From contig NC_083339.1 in the NCBI RefSeq assembly GCF_019175385.1, positions 114,313,601 to 114,377,600 on the forward strand: a stretch of 64,000 bases of DNA, written 5' to 3'. This document shows positions 34,750 through 47,668 of the stretch, piece after piece. A program made the translations under genes and the position numbers. The notes under the pieces are model-generated. The model was not told where the DNA came from, did no database searches, and worked only from the letters and a program-made list of their open reading frames with translations. Position 1 is the first letter of the stretch. Each line of letters starts with the position of its first letter. The stretch comes from Lycium barbarum (Eukaryota > Streptophyta > Magnoliopsida > Solanales > Solanaceae).

Positions 34750-35340
34750 GAGTGTTTTATGAGCATTTGTGAGGCTCATTCATTAGTGATTAGTCACCTT
34801 GTCTACGACCACTCTTTGTCAACTGTCATACTGCCTGTTGCACTTCGCACGACGGTTGTTTTTTCTGTTTTTCATCCTATTTTGTGTTGACTTTTTTCTT
34901 CAACCTTCATTCTTTTTTTCTCATCTTTTTCCCAAGTGGTTCATTGGAGATTTGAAGTAGTAATATTGATTATTGTAGTAACGCTTTTCTTAGATTTGAA
35001 ACAAAATATGATAGGCCTTTCCTGACCAAATTTATAAATAGTCACCTTTTAGTTCGGTAGAATTTGAAATTTCACGATAATGATTATTTTTCAAAGACAT
35101 AACTAAAGAGCAACCAGTGAATAATATTTATACCCTTATAACAGGATTTCTTAAGGACATAACTAAAGAGTAACCACTGAATATTATTTATACTCTTATA
35201 ACAGGATTATCAATTACTACCACGTAAGGGAAGTTGTAATTGCTGTTAATGGATGCACTTCTTTCTTCACATTTGCCTTTCATTTTGGCATCGAAGTACA
35301 GTTGGGCCCCTAATATATACAAATGTTTTTACCCTCCGAC
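34750..35340. other. ADF upstream intergenic DNA with a 60-bp tandem duplication
   Basis: Units at about 35095-35154 and 35155-35214 share GACATAACTAAAGAG, AACCA.TGAATA and TTATAACAGGATT. Nothing else was recognised. Confidence 0.5.
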
Positions 35341-35344
35341 AAAA

Positions 35345-36430
35345 CCCCGCTATATACAACAATAACAACAACCCAGTGAAATCCCACAATGTGGGGTCTG
35401 GGGAGGGTAGAGTGTACGCAGACCTTACTCCTACCAACGGTTGTTTCCGAAAGACCCTCGGCTCAATAAAAAGCATAAAAAGAGGTCAGATAAGGCTAAG
35501 AGATTCAAAGCGATATGGAAATACAAATAACGAAAGCGACACAGATAAAATAGGATAATCAAAGCACAGGAAATAACAGATAATAGCAGAAATCAGAGCA
35601 CAAGAAATTATACTGCGATAATGCGACTAATAATAAGGAAGGATAACGAGACTATCTACTAGTCTTCTACCCTAATCTGGGTCCTTCAAACCCTCCTATC
35701 TAAGGTCATGTCCTCGGTAAGCTATAACTGCGTCATGTCGTGTCTAATTACCTCTCCTCAATACTTCTTCGCCCTACCCCTACCTCGTCTGAAACTATCC
35801 ATGGCCAACCTCTCACACCTCCGCACTGAGGCATCTGTGTCTCTCCTCTTCACATGCCCAAACCATCTCAATCTTGCTTCCCGCATCTTGTCTTCCACCG
35901 AGGCCACTCCCACCTTCTCCCGAATATCCTCATTCCTAATCCTGTCACTCCTGGTGTGGCCACACATCCATCTCAATATTCTCATCTCGGCAACTTTCAT
36001 CTTTTGAACGTGAGAGATCTTAACTGACCAACACTCCGCCACATACAACATAGTCGGTCTAACCACCACTTTGTAGAACTTGCCCTTAAGTTGTGGTGGC
36101 ACCTTCTTGTCACATAGCACTCCGGAAGCGAGCCTCCATTTCATCCACCCTGCCCCAATACGATGTGTAACATCATCGTCAATCTCCCCGCTGCCTTGCA
36201 TAATAGACCCAAGATACTTGAAAGTACTTTTCTTCTGAATGGCCTCGGTACCAAACCTCACTTCCAAGCCAGCCTCCTGAGGTGCTTCACTGAACTTACA
36301 CTCTAAGTACTCTGTCTTGGACCTACTTAGCTTAAACTCTTTAGACTCCAGAGTATGTCTCCAACCCTCCAGCTTAGCGTTAACTCCGCTACGAGTCTCG
36401 TCGATCAGGACTATGTAGTTTCTCTATTTT
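35345..36430 (-). mobile_element. 5'-truncated RTE-type LINE
   Basis: The minus-strand translation from about 36420 starts inside the reverse transcriptase just after its catalytic YADD site ([19 protein letters not shown], then [11 protein letters not shown]). It continues as one 169-codon frame at 36267-35758 ([38 protein letters not shown]). This is the C-terminal part of plant RTE-clade LINE polyproteins. The 3' untranslated tail runs to about 35345 and ends in TTG-like repeats. 5' truncation is normal for LINEs. The frame at 36267-35758 is open. Confidence 0.85.
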
Positions 36431-37007
36431 TTATTTTTAGCATGGTTGGCTCAATATTCATTTGAATGGCAACACTCCAAATCGATTTTCCCACCTAACA
36501 GTATCTTAAAGTTGAATGCTAAGCACAAACTCTAATATAAGCTACACAGCTATGCCTATTGACTAGAAAATTATGACAGCGAGGATGATTCTCATAGAAT
36601 ATAATACGTGGTACAGGATAGTACAACATCTATTTGTGAGTAAGGACCAGGTTGGCAGAAGTAGAACAGGGAAGAATGCAATTCATCAAAAAACAATATG
36701 GTGGATACACACTCCAGTAATTGAATAAAAATGAAAGAAAAAAAAAAAGTCTACAAAAATGGTCCTAATCTTTTTTTGGTCACACTAAAAAAATACCATT
36801 AGGCATTAGCTGTTCCCAGAGGCGACTCTCAAACAAGTTGTCATGGAAGTGTTTTCATTATATGACATAGAGGAGAAAAGTATATTGCAAATGTAACTTG
36901 AAAGCGGATTGCAGGTGTCAGACAGGGCATGTAGAGCAGTTTCAAGGAACATATATCTACTCAATAGATGGCACTTTCCAGGATCATCAGCCCTTCTGGA
37001 GATTCAC
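36431..37007. other. 3' flank of the zinc-knuckle gene
   Basis: Intergenic DNA between the truncated LINE and the stop codon at 37008. No recognisable feature was found. Confidence 0.4.
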
Positions 37008-40000
37008 TCATCCTACAAAATTAACAACTTTAGGTTCTTTTTTCTTCTTTGTTTTAGCATCACCATCTTCATGAACTTCCTCTGCCATAAAGTTGAAGTC
37101 ATCCTCGAGATCATCCCCACTGCTGAGTTTGGTAACTTGTCCCCTTGGCCGGTCTTCAAATTGAGCTGTCAGAAACAAAGGAAATGTTACAAAAAGAGGT
37201 GCAAAGTGCAAGAGTTAAAACCAAATCAACACTAACAAGGACCTAAAAACAATCTATCCGAGAATGATTTAGAATCAATTAAGGAGCACACAAAGATCAC
37301 CAGAGTTATTAAGAGTTAAAACCAAATCCACTTATGACATGACACATCTCTTCTAAACAATCCCCCAACAAGCCAACAAATGCACTCTCTCTTGCCATAT
37401 TTGACACAAAATCAATGAACATGGAATCGATGGAGTGTATGAAAGAGGACATGAGAAGGTACGGTCTTTATATTGAAAGGGAACTAGAGTGACTGTGATA
37501 TGACTTATGAGGCCTTTAATTGTTTAAAACAGATATGATAAATACACAACTGTAACTCGATTAATTCTCTTCTGCACCAAAAGATGTTGGCTTAGTTGTG
37601 CCATGGCCAAAACCTGTTCCACTGAGCAGGGAAAGCAAGAAAATTTCTGGCAAAGTTGTCAGACTGTCTTTATACCATCAAAGAATAAACAAGACTGGGT
37701 CATGCACAAAAAAAAAAAGTAAAAGAGAGTGAGTGGTCAGTTTGTCAAGTTCATATGCAGCCTTGCTAAATCTGCAACAGTTGACGGAAAATGATTATAA
37801 GCCCGTTTGGATGGGCTTATGGCTTTTGACTTATAAGCCAAAAGCCACAAGTTAGAATTCCAACTTATGGCTTTTGGCTTATCTTTGTCATTTTGGCTTA
37901 AAAACACTTTTTTATTTTACCCAAACACTACAAAAGTGCTTAAAAGCACCTCAAATAAGCCAATTCAAACAGGCTATATGTATATAGGACATGAGCCAAA
38001 CTGAATAACTAAGAAGTTACAGAGTGTGAACATGTGTAATGATAGCATATACGTTAAAGAGTTGAAAATGTTCAATGATAATATGATATGTAAAAATGAT
38101 AGCACACAAAAGTTGCAGGCAGTAGAAATCCTTGTTTTGTTTTTTCAAATGTGAAGGCAAAACTAGAATCATCAAAGAGCAAATCAATGGAATAATACAT
38201 CAAAGTACGCACAAATTTTAAATCTACCAGCAGCCGCATCAGAAGCTCTGCCACTTTTATTAGGACAGTCTCTTGCCAAATGTGTAACACCGCCACAAAT
38301 TTTGCAACAACCACCCTGCAAAAAGAAAAAATCATCAAAAACTTGAACTTCAGACCTCCGGCAAGATTAACGTTTTTAAGTTTCCTTCAATGAGCTTATT
38401 TTTAAGATAGAGATAAACATGAAGGTATTGAACCAGCATCAGAAGGTAGCTGTGAAGTGATTGAAAATGAAGTTTGGAGCCAATCAAACTATATGTACCT
38501 TTGGGTATATACCACGAGTATTTTTAGGGCAATCCTTACTCAAGTGGCCTTGTTCTTTACAAATAAAGCAACTGGCAAACTTTGTTCCACCTGCATAATA
38601 TAAACCAGCATGATTTACGAAAATTTACAGAAAGAAACAAGAACCTTTCTACTAGAAGAGATATATATTATTAGATCGACTTTGATGGACCCTTGGAAGG
38701 AAGGGCAACTCAATTTGGAATAGCACAGATATACCGACAATTTTGCATATGCTTTTTTCTTGTAGCACTTATATTTCAGTGGTTGCATACACTTTTTTTT
38801 GTCTCCACCCAAGAAATTCTGAAACTAATTTTGTAACTCCGCATTAACACAATTTGGGTTAGCTCCTATTTTGCAAGTATGAATAAATGGAGTTCCACTA
38901 GTCAAGACAACAATATAACAGTTCACCAATACCCTGACCCCATCAATTGGTTCAGGAACTTATTTAGCATTTTAGCCTTAATTATTCGATGCTTAACAAT
39001 TCCATACAGTGCATAACTAAGTTAATACAGAGTAAATGAAAAATGGTGGACCAGTATTGAAATTCCAATGAGAAGGACAAGAAAAAACTGAAAAAACGTT
39101 ATGCATCTAAAAAAAGCAATAAAAGAAAATACATTGTTCATGGAATGAAGAACAGAGGTACTATTTAATAAGGTCAAAGGAAAAATACCATCTTGAAGCG
39201 GATATGGACAGTTAGCCAAAGAATGACTTGTTTCCCCACAATTGTAACATAACTTCTTATCCACAGATTCATCATCCTTATTGGGGCAATTCTTCAGGCT
39301 GTGACCGCGTCGACGACAAAGCAGACATATCTTCATAAACGCATATCAAAACAAAGTAGCATACATCAGTATGACGCACTAATATTCTTCTAACGTAGCA
39401 AAGCATTATCTTGGATAAAATTGTGCAGTGAAATTACAAGTCAAGACTAAATAGATTCCGTCCAGAGACCATGTTTGGTATGACCCAAAATGTTTTTGGC
39501 AGGAAAGGAATCGGTTTACCTATGGAAAACCATTTCCATAGTTAATTTTCAATGTTTCACTGGGAATAAAAGTTGGTGGAAATAAGGGTGGTGGAGGCTA
39601 GACTAGGCACAGAGGTGGTGTTTGGTGACAATTATAAGTTGTAAAGAGTTATTTAGAAGTTGATAGGGAGTAATGATATGGAATACATATATATTTTCAT
39701 TCCAAATATATCCACTTTGGATCTATTAAGCTCATAATAGGTGAAAATACTTTTCATCCATTTGATGCAAATCTGACAGCTTTAGCAACTAAGCTCGCGA
39801 ATAACTACATCAAGGAGAACCAAAATATCAAACCTTTTTTATTATTAGGTAAAGGGTAACCAAACTATCAAGCATTATAATTCATTTAAATGAAAGGTCA
39901 AAAAATGAAACAGGAGATACAGTTCAATTTTCATCTTTTCATTTATTACATAAAGAGCATCCCCTATGAAGCTGTTGTTAGTATATGAACCAGAAAAATG

Positions 40001-40364
40001 CCACTGCAATGCAAACATACAGAAAAATCAAGACTCAAAAAATTTCCTAGTGAAAAAAGCATACCTTATTCTTTTCCCATTCAGCTTTCTTAGGACAATC
40101 CCTAGCAATATGGTCATGTTCTTTACATATAAAACAGCTTTCACCAGGCTTCATTCCAGCCACTCTAAAAGGATGCTTTGTAAATGAACGTTTCTTATTA
40201 TTAGGATCTTTGGATTCTCCTATTTTCTTCTTGAAAGTACTCTTCTTTTTCTTTTTCTTTTTCTTGTTTGGGTCTTTAGGTGGAGTTGGTTCTGCCTTAG
40301 GGAATAGTTCTGGATTAGCTTCCTTGAACCGCTTTCTAGCTAATTTCTGCCTTTTGCTCACCAT
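37008..40364 (-). CDS. CCHC zinc-knuckle protein, ZCCHC9-like
   Basis: Five exons join in phase: 40364-40065, 39330-39189, 38590-38499, 38315-38228, 37165-37008; product 259 residues. All introns are GT..AG. The N-terminus (MVSKRQKLARKRFKEANPE) is basic and followed by a run of eight or more lysines, a likely nuclear or nucleolar signal. Five C-x2-C-x4-H-x4-C knuckles follow: CFICKEHDHIARDC (exon 1), CLLCRRRGHSLKNC and CYNCGETSHSLANC (exon 2), CFICKEQGHLSKDC (exon 3), CKICGGVTHLARDC (exon 4). The acidic and then basic C-terminus ends KVVNFVG. The architecture matches ZCCHC9-type proteins of animals and plants, thought to bind nucleic acid, probably RNA; the plant role is not established. Intron 4 carries a MITE. 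Confidence 0.92.
37800..37975. mobile_element. MITE in intron 4 of the zinc-knuckle gene
   Basis: The left end AGCCCGTTTGGATGGGCTT and right complement AGCCTGTTTGAATTGGCTT form inverted repeats of about 19 bases over 176 bp. The inner part is rich in GGCTTATAAGCC-like motifs. The ends resemble those of the MITE at 26924. Confidence 0.7.
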
Positions 40365-40989
40365 TTAGAATACAGTATTATTGTTAATATTCCTCTGGTT
40401 GATATTGAAAATGAGTGTTTAACAGTTGTGAAGGAGAAAGGTTTAGGTAAGGCTGCCAGTTTGAAGACCGAGGGTTTTGTGAGGTTCTGACATTACGGCC
40501 CGACCGCCCAAGATCCATCGGTTTTCGGATTCGGGTAAAATAAGATCATTAAAATTGTCAGATCGCATAATTTCATATTTAGTCCTCAAATGATTTTAAA
40601 ATAAAAATAAAAATTGGTTGTTGTTTGGAGGGTTTGAAAAGAAAAATTAATATATTAAAGGGGTTTAGATTTTTCCTATACTTCTTGGACATGGAAAAAT
40701 ATATAAACCTTCAAACCTCACTCTCCCCTCGTTGAGTGTTCTACTACCACTTTTTAATATAGCATTGAATAGTTCGGTGAGTCATTTTTGCCCAAGATAC
40801 TTCAAATCTCTTCGGAGTACCATATGGACAACATGCTTTTCTAATCTTCATAATTTCTTATGGCATTCTTTATTTTTATCGGTCTAATTCTATAAATATG
40901 ATTATGTTGTTATTATGCACGGATGTGGTGGTCCAAAATGTTATTCTTGTAGTTAGAATTGAGCAATCAAAAACAAATCAAAAAAAATC
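40365..40989. other. Upstream region of the zinc-knuckle gene
   Basis: AT-rich DNA with no recognised repeat or gene. It should contain the promoter of the gene starting at 40364. Confidence 0.35.
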
Positions 40990-42880
40990 ATCTCTCATTG
41001 ATCTCGTTATCTCCTACTAACACTCGTTGAGAATTGTATACACTTCACGTGGTTTAAGTCCTTACCATACTTCTCTCTCAATCATCCTAATTTAAACATT
41101 TCTTTCTCCCTTCTTGAGTCTTTATCTTTTGGTACAAGTCATTTAAAGCTTCCTTGCACGCTTTACTATTTATCTTTCCCCTTAGCTCTATTATATTCTT
41201 CAAAATCTTCTGCGTCCTTTGTTATTTATAACTTCTTGTAGCACTTTATTTTTGCTTTACTAACTTTGTATACCTCCTTATCACACCACTATGAGTCAAG
41301 CGGTCAAAGTCATAGGTCTTCTGAATTACCTAACACTTCGCTTGCTACTTTTTAAATAAAGCTTGACACTTCTTTTCCAAGATGTATGCGCTTCTCGCTA
41401 AGTCCCCAGATCTTTCCTTTTATATGCTTTATGTAACACTCCGTAAATCCGGATTAGGTGTGAATGTGTTAAATGAGTATTAGTGTGACATTTTAGCCAT
41501 ATGAAGTCCCATGGGGATGAACTTGGGTGGACATAGTGGTTTTGAAATCAAGCTGAATAGTGAAGTGCATAAGATTCGATAGAATCGACTAAGCTACGAT
41601 AGGTCTGCCTTCAAGCCTGATTTTATGAAAATCCGTTGGGAATTTGAGAAAACTTAAAACATGAAGTTTTACCCTTTGAAATATGTTTCCATCCATATAA
41701 GGTGGAGCTCAAACGGATCTCTGTACAAAAAGTTATGCCTATTTTACTGAACGTTGTCGACAAGGTCGAAAAACGTAAATTTTTGGCTAAGTATGAAATG
41801 GACCAAGGAGCTCGCTGAGCTAAAACTCAAAGCTCAAAGCGAGATAGGGCCATGCCATAGACCTCGCTTGTCGAGGTACGGGTCTAAAAGTGAAAAAAAA
41901 ATAGAATTTTTTTTAAGTACATTTTGGACCAGTGAGCTCGCTGAGCTAAGATCAAAGCAAGGTAGGACCTCGCTGAGCGAAGCCCATAGCGAGGTCACAC
42001 CTAGCTTTGGAGCTCGCTCAGCTAGCTAGACATTCCAAATGCCCCGTGCTTTAAATGCAACACTTAACTCGAAATTTCATTTATCAAACATTCCAATTTC
42101 GTAGAAAACCCTTGAAGGATGATTTTTCTCTCCTCTCAACCTCCCACATCAAGGTAAAAGCATCTCTATGATTCCTAATCAATTCTAGCGCTAAATACAT
42201 GATTCCTAACATGATTCTTAAACAAAAACATAGGAGTTTTACACTAGTTCATGATAACCCTAGGTATATGCATAACTATACACCATGCTTAATTTACGGC
42301 TTCATTAATTGTAGTGATGATACATCATTATGATTGTCATGAACCTGCCCGTAATTCATGAATGCCCATACTTTGAATCTGATGGGTTCTCAATTGCAAG
42401 TCGTGAACCAATATTACTCTAATTCATGAGTCATGCATGTTTTCATGTTTCATATAAGTTATATTATGTATCTATATACATGTTAGATTATGTTTATAAG
42501 TCATGTTTACAAACCATTTTTACAAGTAATGTTACAAGCAATGCTCACAAGTTATATTTTACAAACCATGGGCTTAGATGCCACCTATATTCATGTTCAT
42601 GTTTTTTGGAGTTGTACAGATTACCGACAAGGCTTGGACAGCCTGAAACTACGTATGACAGCGTAGGACCCTTCGCCCGGTTATGATGACACCTTCATGT
42701 TTCCCATTACGGGATATTTTATAGATCCATTCATATCATGTTCATGTCTTATACCCCAGCAAGGTACGAGATGGCTTAGCTGATCGGGCAGAGATCAGAC
42801 GCCACGTGCTCACGTGGTGGTTACATGTTGATTATACTATGCTCTCCCACTTAAAATATTATACTCATGTTACATATATA

Positions 42881-42962
<82 letters not shown>

Positions 42963-43730
42963 TGTCAGATGTTACTCATGCTCATGTTCAGTCTCAGTTC
43001 CTATTATTTCATGTGTCATGGTTGTTCATTCAGTTGCTTTACATAACAGTATAATTCAAATGTACTGACGTCCCTTTTGCCCGAGGCCTGAATTTCACGA
43101 TGCAGGCATTGATTTACAGGATAACGGATCTGCTCGTCAGGACTTCACACGTATCAGCTATTGGTGAGCCCCATTTCATTTGGGGTGTTATCCTTATTTT
43201 ACTTTCATGTTATGTCATGCAGTAGAGGTATGCTGGGGATCTTATCCCGGTGAACACTTTAGTATTCAGATTCATGTCAGAGGTTTCATAGACAAGGTTA
43301 GCATGTCATGTCAAATCTCAGTGGTGTTAGCCTTTTCGGCTACATATTCATGATGTTCCACACTTATGTTTTAAAAGTATTTTCAGTACTATTATGTTAT
43401 CACATGTTTTATTCAGACTTTTCATGTTTTGACTTATATTCCGCGTCAGTGCATGTCCCATGTTGATTCAGCAAGCCATGTGGTTCACTCGGTCACATGC
43501 AGTCAGGCACCGAGTGTCGTGTTATGTCCAGGCCATGATTTGGGGCGTGACACTTTCCTAAAATGCTAACTGGTTAACGCCCTTTAACTCCCACCACCAA
43601 ATTCTTAGTTACTAGCAAGTCGTTTACTTTTTCACTCTACTTTTGAACTTTACATTTACGAATACCAACTTATGCTGGGTATTGATCGTCTCCTAAAACA
43701 ACCTTACAGTTCTTACATGTAGTTCCACTA
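40990..43730 (-). mobile_element. Degenerate LINE fragment split by a solo LTR
   Basis: The minus-strand translation of about 41400-41090 gives pieces such as KCYKELINNKDAEDFEEYNRAK and EAFNDLYQKIKTQEGRKK. These resemble the segment between endonuclease and reverse transcriptase of RTE-type plant LINEs. The similarly composed sequence at 43553-43724 lies on the other side of the solo LTR at 41432-43552 and probably continues it. Many stops are present. Confidence 0.45.
41432..43552. mobile_element. Solo LTR (2.1 kb), related to the one at 8093
   Basis: It starts TGTAACACTCCGTAAATCCGG, ends GGGGCGTGACA, and has near-duplicate flanks CTTTA (41427-41431) and CTTTC (43553-43557). It shares the start, the end and the GAGCTCGCTGAGC / AAAGC.AGGTAGG block with the 2.8-kb solo LTR. 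A (TA)n array of about 70 bases lies at 42890-42959. Confidence 0.8.
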
Positions 43731-44622
43731 CTAAAAAAATGCCATTTTCGACCTAGAAATTTTGACCACACTTTTGGTCGAAAAAAAATCGACTACACGC
43801 GGTCAAAATTTCAATAATTTAATTTTAATTTTATTTTTTATAGGATTTCGACCACAAGGGGTTGATTTTTTAACGGGAAAGAAATTAATTTTTGTAGAAA
43901 CAATAAATGGAAAAAAATCATTTTATACATTTACAGATTATATAAATATAAAACAATTAATTAAAAATTAAAAAATAAAGACTAATTTTGACCACACGCG
44001 GTGGAAATAATTAAGTCAAATTTGCTTAATTATTTCGGCCGCATGCGGTCGAAAATTGAATTACATTTATACCCAATCGGGTCTTTTTCTTTTATACCTT
44101 TCCCCGTCTTTCTCTCTCTTTCCTCTCTCCCTCTCCTCTCTATGCATACCACCATCCCAGACGCTCAACGAATCCCACCTCCTTTCCGACTAGCAGCCCC
44201 CCGTCGGTGGCGCAGTCCCAAATTTCCAGGTACTTTTTTTTCCCAATCTTGTGAATAAGCCCCAAATTGAACTAGTTCTTAAGCATGCATTTCAATCTCA
44301 TGTTATTAGTTGCTTTACCTTCTATATTTAGTAGATTTGATAATAACTTTATTTAGTGTTCAATATTTGTTTTAGGGTTTTGAGTTGAAATCTATAATAT
44401 TTTAAAAGCATGGATATAAATGTTGGTTGACCAAAATATCCTTCAACTTTTACTAATTAGATTCCCTCATATCTGGATAGCTTGATTTTCTTTATTTTGT
44501 TAATTGTTTCTATTTGAGTTTTGGCACTAAATTTCTGTAAATATGATACTTGTGCTGGTTTTTTTTTTTGGGGTGATAAATTGTTAGGTAATAATGTGCA
44601 ACTGCACGTTTATAGAGACTAA

Positions 44623-45533
44623 GGCCTCATTTGCTTTCATTAAGATTAAGACGTCTAAATCTGAATGCACATCTGATTCATTAAGATGTTGTCTCTAGGT
44701 CTGAACACTGAATGATTAAGACTGTTTGATTTTCAATTTCTGAATGTGCATAATGTGTTTATTTAAACATAATAAATATACAATTCAAATTAAAAAGTAA
44801 CTAAATCGTATAAAATAAATACAAATTTAATAAAAAAATATTTTATTTGATAAAAAAAATGAAACATTTATGTTCACTAGCAATGGCAGAGATGTTTTGT
44901 AGTCGTGGTGGGTGGTGAGTGGGGGTGGAGGGGTGAGTGGGTGGTTGGGGTAAGGGGTGGGTGGTAGTGGGGGTGGGGTTAGTGGTGGGGTTGGCGGGGA
45001 GTGGGGATGGGGTTGATGGTGGGAGGTGGGGGTAGTAGGGAGTAGGGGTGGGTGGCATGGGGTAGGGGTTGATGGTGGGGTTGGCGGGGAGTGGGGGTGG
45101 GGTTAGTGGTGGGAAGTGGGGGTAGTGGGGAGTGGGGTTGGGTGGTGTGGGGTAGGAGTTGGTAGTAGGGAGTGAGGGTGGGTAGTGTGAGGTGGGATTG
45201 GGTTTGGTGGGGAGTGGGGGTGGGTGGTGGGATTAGGGTTGGTGGGGTGGGGTGGTGGGGAGTGGAGGGTGGGTGGGTGGTGGGGTGGGGTTGACGTGGA
45301 GAGTGGGTGGGGTTGGAGTGGAGAGTGGGTGGGGTTGGGGTTGGAGCTGCTGATAAAAAAGTTCCATATAAAAATACCTCTTAATGATGTTAAGACTTGG
45401 TTCAAGATCTTAATGATTAAGACCTATTCAGACCCAATAAGTGCTTAGATCTTAATGCAAACAAATACACTTAATGGCTTAAGGTCTGAACCATTCAGAT
45501 TCAAACCTCCAATAAGTGCAAACAAATGAGGCC
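44623..45533. mobile_element. Harbinger-like MITE carrying a G-rich minisatellite
   Basis: The ends GGCCTCATTTGCTTTCATTAAG and complement GGCCTCATTTGTTTGCACTT are flanked by TAA (44620-44622 and 45534-45536), as in PIF/Harbinger elements. The middle (about 44903-45345) is a degenerate array of GGGGTGGG / GGTGGGGTTGG units with almost no C on the plus strand. No transposase is present. Confidence 0.8.
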
Positions 45534-46076
45534 TAATTGAATGAAATATTGATATTGAATGTTGTTGTGTTGAAATAGAATTGAAATATTATGGAACATG
45601 TAAAGTACAATACTAGTACTACTTACCATAAATAAAAGTGGTTGGCGTTTACTATATCAAAAGAAAACATATTGCCTAACAACCAGGGAAATGGAAAACC
45701 TAGACTTGCTCATTAAAACAAGATTACAGCAATTAAATTACCACTTATCTCATAAAAATATCCTAGCATTTAAGATTTAAAAGGAAAAAAAAAAAGAGAA
45801 TTTAATCAAAAGATGAAGCATTGTATTTTCCATCAATCAAAAACTGTAGTTTTAGTGGCTAAAGTAACATTTTTTCATAATTGTGGATCCTTAAACATTA
45901 TTTACTTCCAGCAAAAGTCAAGTAACATTTTTAGGCAACTTGAAGACAAATTTTTGTTTGTGACCTGAATGGTATTGCATGTTTTTTAAGAACTTGGAGA
46001 TAATGTTTGGCACTAGTTACTAATCATATAAACTAGGGATTGTTTAACAAGTTCAAACTTTGTGCTATTTGTGTAG

Positions 46077-46653
46077 ATGGAATCTCGTAGTTGGATTTAC
46101 AATAGAACTAATCCTGGTCGATTTGGGTTGAAGAATGAATTTGTAGCCGGTGTTTATGGTTTGTTGACTATGCTAAAACACTTGAGGATTTTACAATTCA
46201 TGGTGTAGTTAAGTGTCCTTGTTCCAAATGTGAATGTATGAAATTCAAGACCCCAAAGATTGTTAGGCTACATCTAATGGATGAAGGTTTTAAAAGTAAT
46301 TATATAGTTTGGACTAGTCATGGAGAAACGCGTAACAGTTTGGGTAGATTTTAGAACTTTGTTGTGGGTGAAAGTAGTAGGGCAGTAGAACCTAATGTCC
46401 AGAATTCTAGAATGCATGACATGATTCAGGATGCTTATGGCATGCATTCGGGCTTTGAATCTGGTGGCCATGTTGAAGAATCTCCCAATGAAGAGGTGAG
46501 ACGTTTTTTTTTTAAAGTTAAATCAAGCTAGTCTGCCCTTACATGATGGTTCTACCCACTCTCAATTATATATCGTTGTTAGATTATTGAGTATCAAAGC
46601 AGATTACAATGTTTCCCAAGGGGCAATGGATTTTGTGATTGACCTCATGCATT
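46077..46653 (+). pseudogene. TNP2-type CACTA transposase N-terminus (broken)
   Basis: ATG at 46077 opens MESRSWIYNRTNPGRF. After a one-base frameshift near 46155 the reading continues FVDYAKTLEDFTIHG, CPCSKCECMKF, VRLHLMDEGF and YIVWTSHGE. That is the transposase-associated domain (W...Y.R, CPC.KC, HL..GF, Y..W..HGE). An in-frame TAG after SLGRF interrupts it. A later stretch (about 46530-46650) reads PLHDGSTHSQL and VVRLLSIKADYNVSQ, which matches the next part of TNP2. Inactive. Confidence 0.75.
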
Positions 46654-47668
46654 AATTGGAAAAGAATTAACTTCAAAAAAATTGGCATTTTTGTATACCA
46701 AAAGAGCAATTTTCTGGACTTGAATTGATTTGGAGATGAAAACTTGGACATTTCATAAGCTGGAAAAAAAAAAAAAACTGGAGCCTGGACTCATGGAATT
46801 TCTGGAAAAAATGAGACTGTTTTTGGGCCCAGAAGCCCAGAATTTATTGGGCTAAAATGAGAGGAATATTTTCGGACCAAGATTAAAATATGATGGACTT
46901 TGAACTTGGAATATGGTTTGACCTTATGGGCTTCAAAAATGATAAAATTTGGACTTAATAAAACTTTTCTTTTTTCTTATATATATATGAGAATATTCCA
47001 TATTTTCTTATAAAAAATAAAAACCCGTAAGAACTAAACTCATCTTATTAGGACTAGAATAGTAGCGACTCTACTCGGGAGAAATCCCGGGTGTGTCCTA
47101 GTCCGGCAATAAAGTGAGTTGAACACTTACGTAGATTTTCAAACCCAAAAACCCCTTTTATAAGGGGGACTTTTTGTCGAATTTTTTCTCGAAATTATGA
47201 TATGAATAAAAAAAATGACATTTTGCGGAAAGTTAAACATTTTTCAACAAATAAGTACATTAATCACACATTGAAGCTCGTAGGTCAACCGTATCTACGG
47301 ATCTTTAATACTAGGGTGCGTAAAACCTTCCCTAGGGGATCACCAGAACCCTTACCTCGAACTTTGGACCAAAAGATTTTTACTTATTTTGAAAAAATCT
47401 TTAAACCTGATTTTCCTAGTTTTCCTTTAATAAATTAGGTGGCGATTCTAAAATTACTAAAATCCAATTGGAGCACCAACAACCTCGTAGTAACTTTTAT
47501 GTCTTAACCCGCGTAAAAGCGAACCGTAACAATTACGAGATACGTAACAACTAAGTAACTCACGTCAAACTGCGGAGAGAAAACAGTTTACAACATCAAA
47601 TGACCGGTCACCAAGTTAACAGACAACCTGCAACCTCAATGTTTTTCCATCAAAATCGGCTTTCCAGA
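46654..47668 (+). mobile_element. LTR-like fragment (gypsy type)
   Basis: AATTAGGTGGCGATTCTAAA near 47435 and TTAACCCGCG near 47505 match motifs near the 3' end of the 5.3-kb solo LTR (AATTAGGTGGCGACTCCTTA, TATAACCCGG). It is likely the 3' part of a related LTR. Boundaries are uncertain. Confidence 0.4.

Larger units (their letters stand above)
43726..46653 (+). mobile_element. CACTA (En/Spm) transposon, degenerate 5' part
   Basis: It begins CACTACTAAAAAAATG, the CACTA terminal signature. Subterminal repeats of the type TTTTGACCACACGCGGTCGAAA follow on both strands (43750-44060). A TNP2-type transposase relic starts at 46077. The 3' end was not found; sequence after about 46654 is LTR-like and probably replaced it. 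A MITE with a G-rich minisatellite is inserted at 44623. Confidence 0.75.

Noticed and set aside
35708..36007. Plus-strand frame of 99 codons
   Set aside because: Antisense to the LINE reverse transcriptase C-terminus, which is the recognisable reading.
45103..45405. Pro/His/Thr-rich minus-strand frames (also 44843-45058)
   Set aside because: They are the translation of the G-rich minisatellite's complement; the period is irregular and there is no start context or homology.
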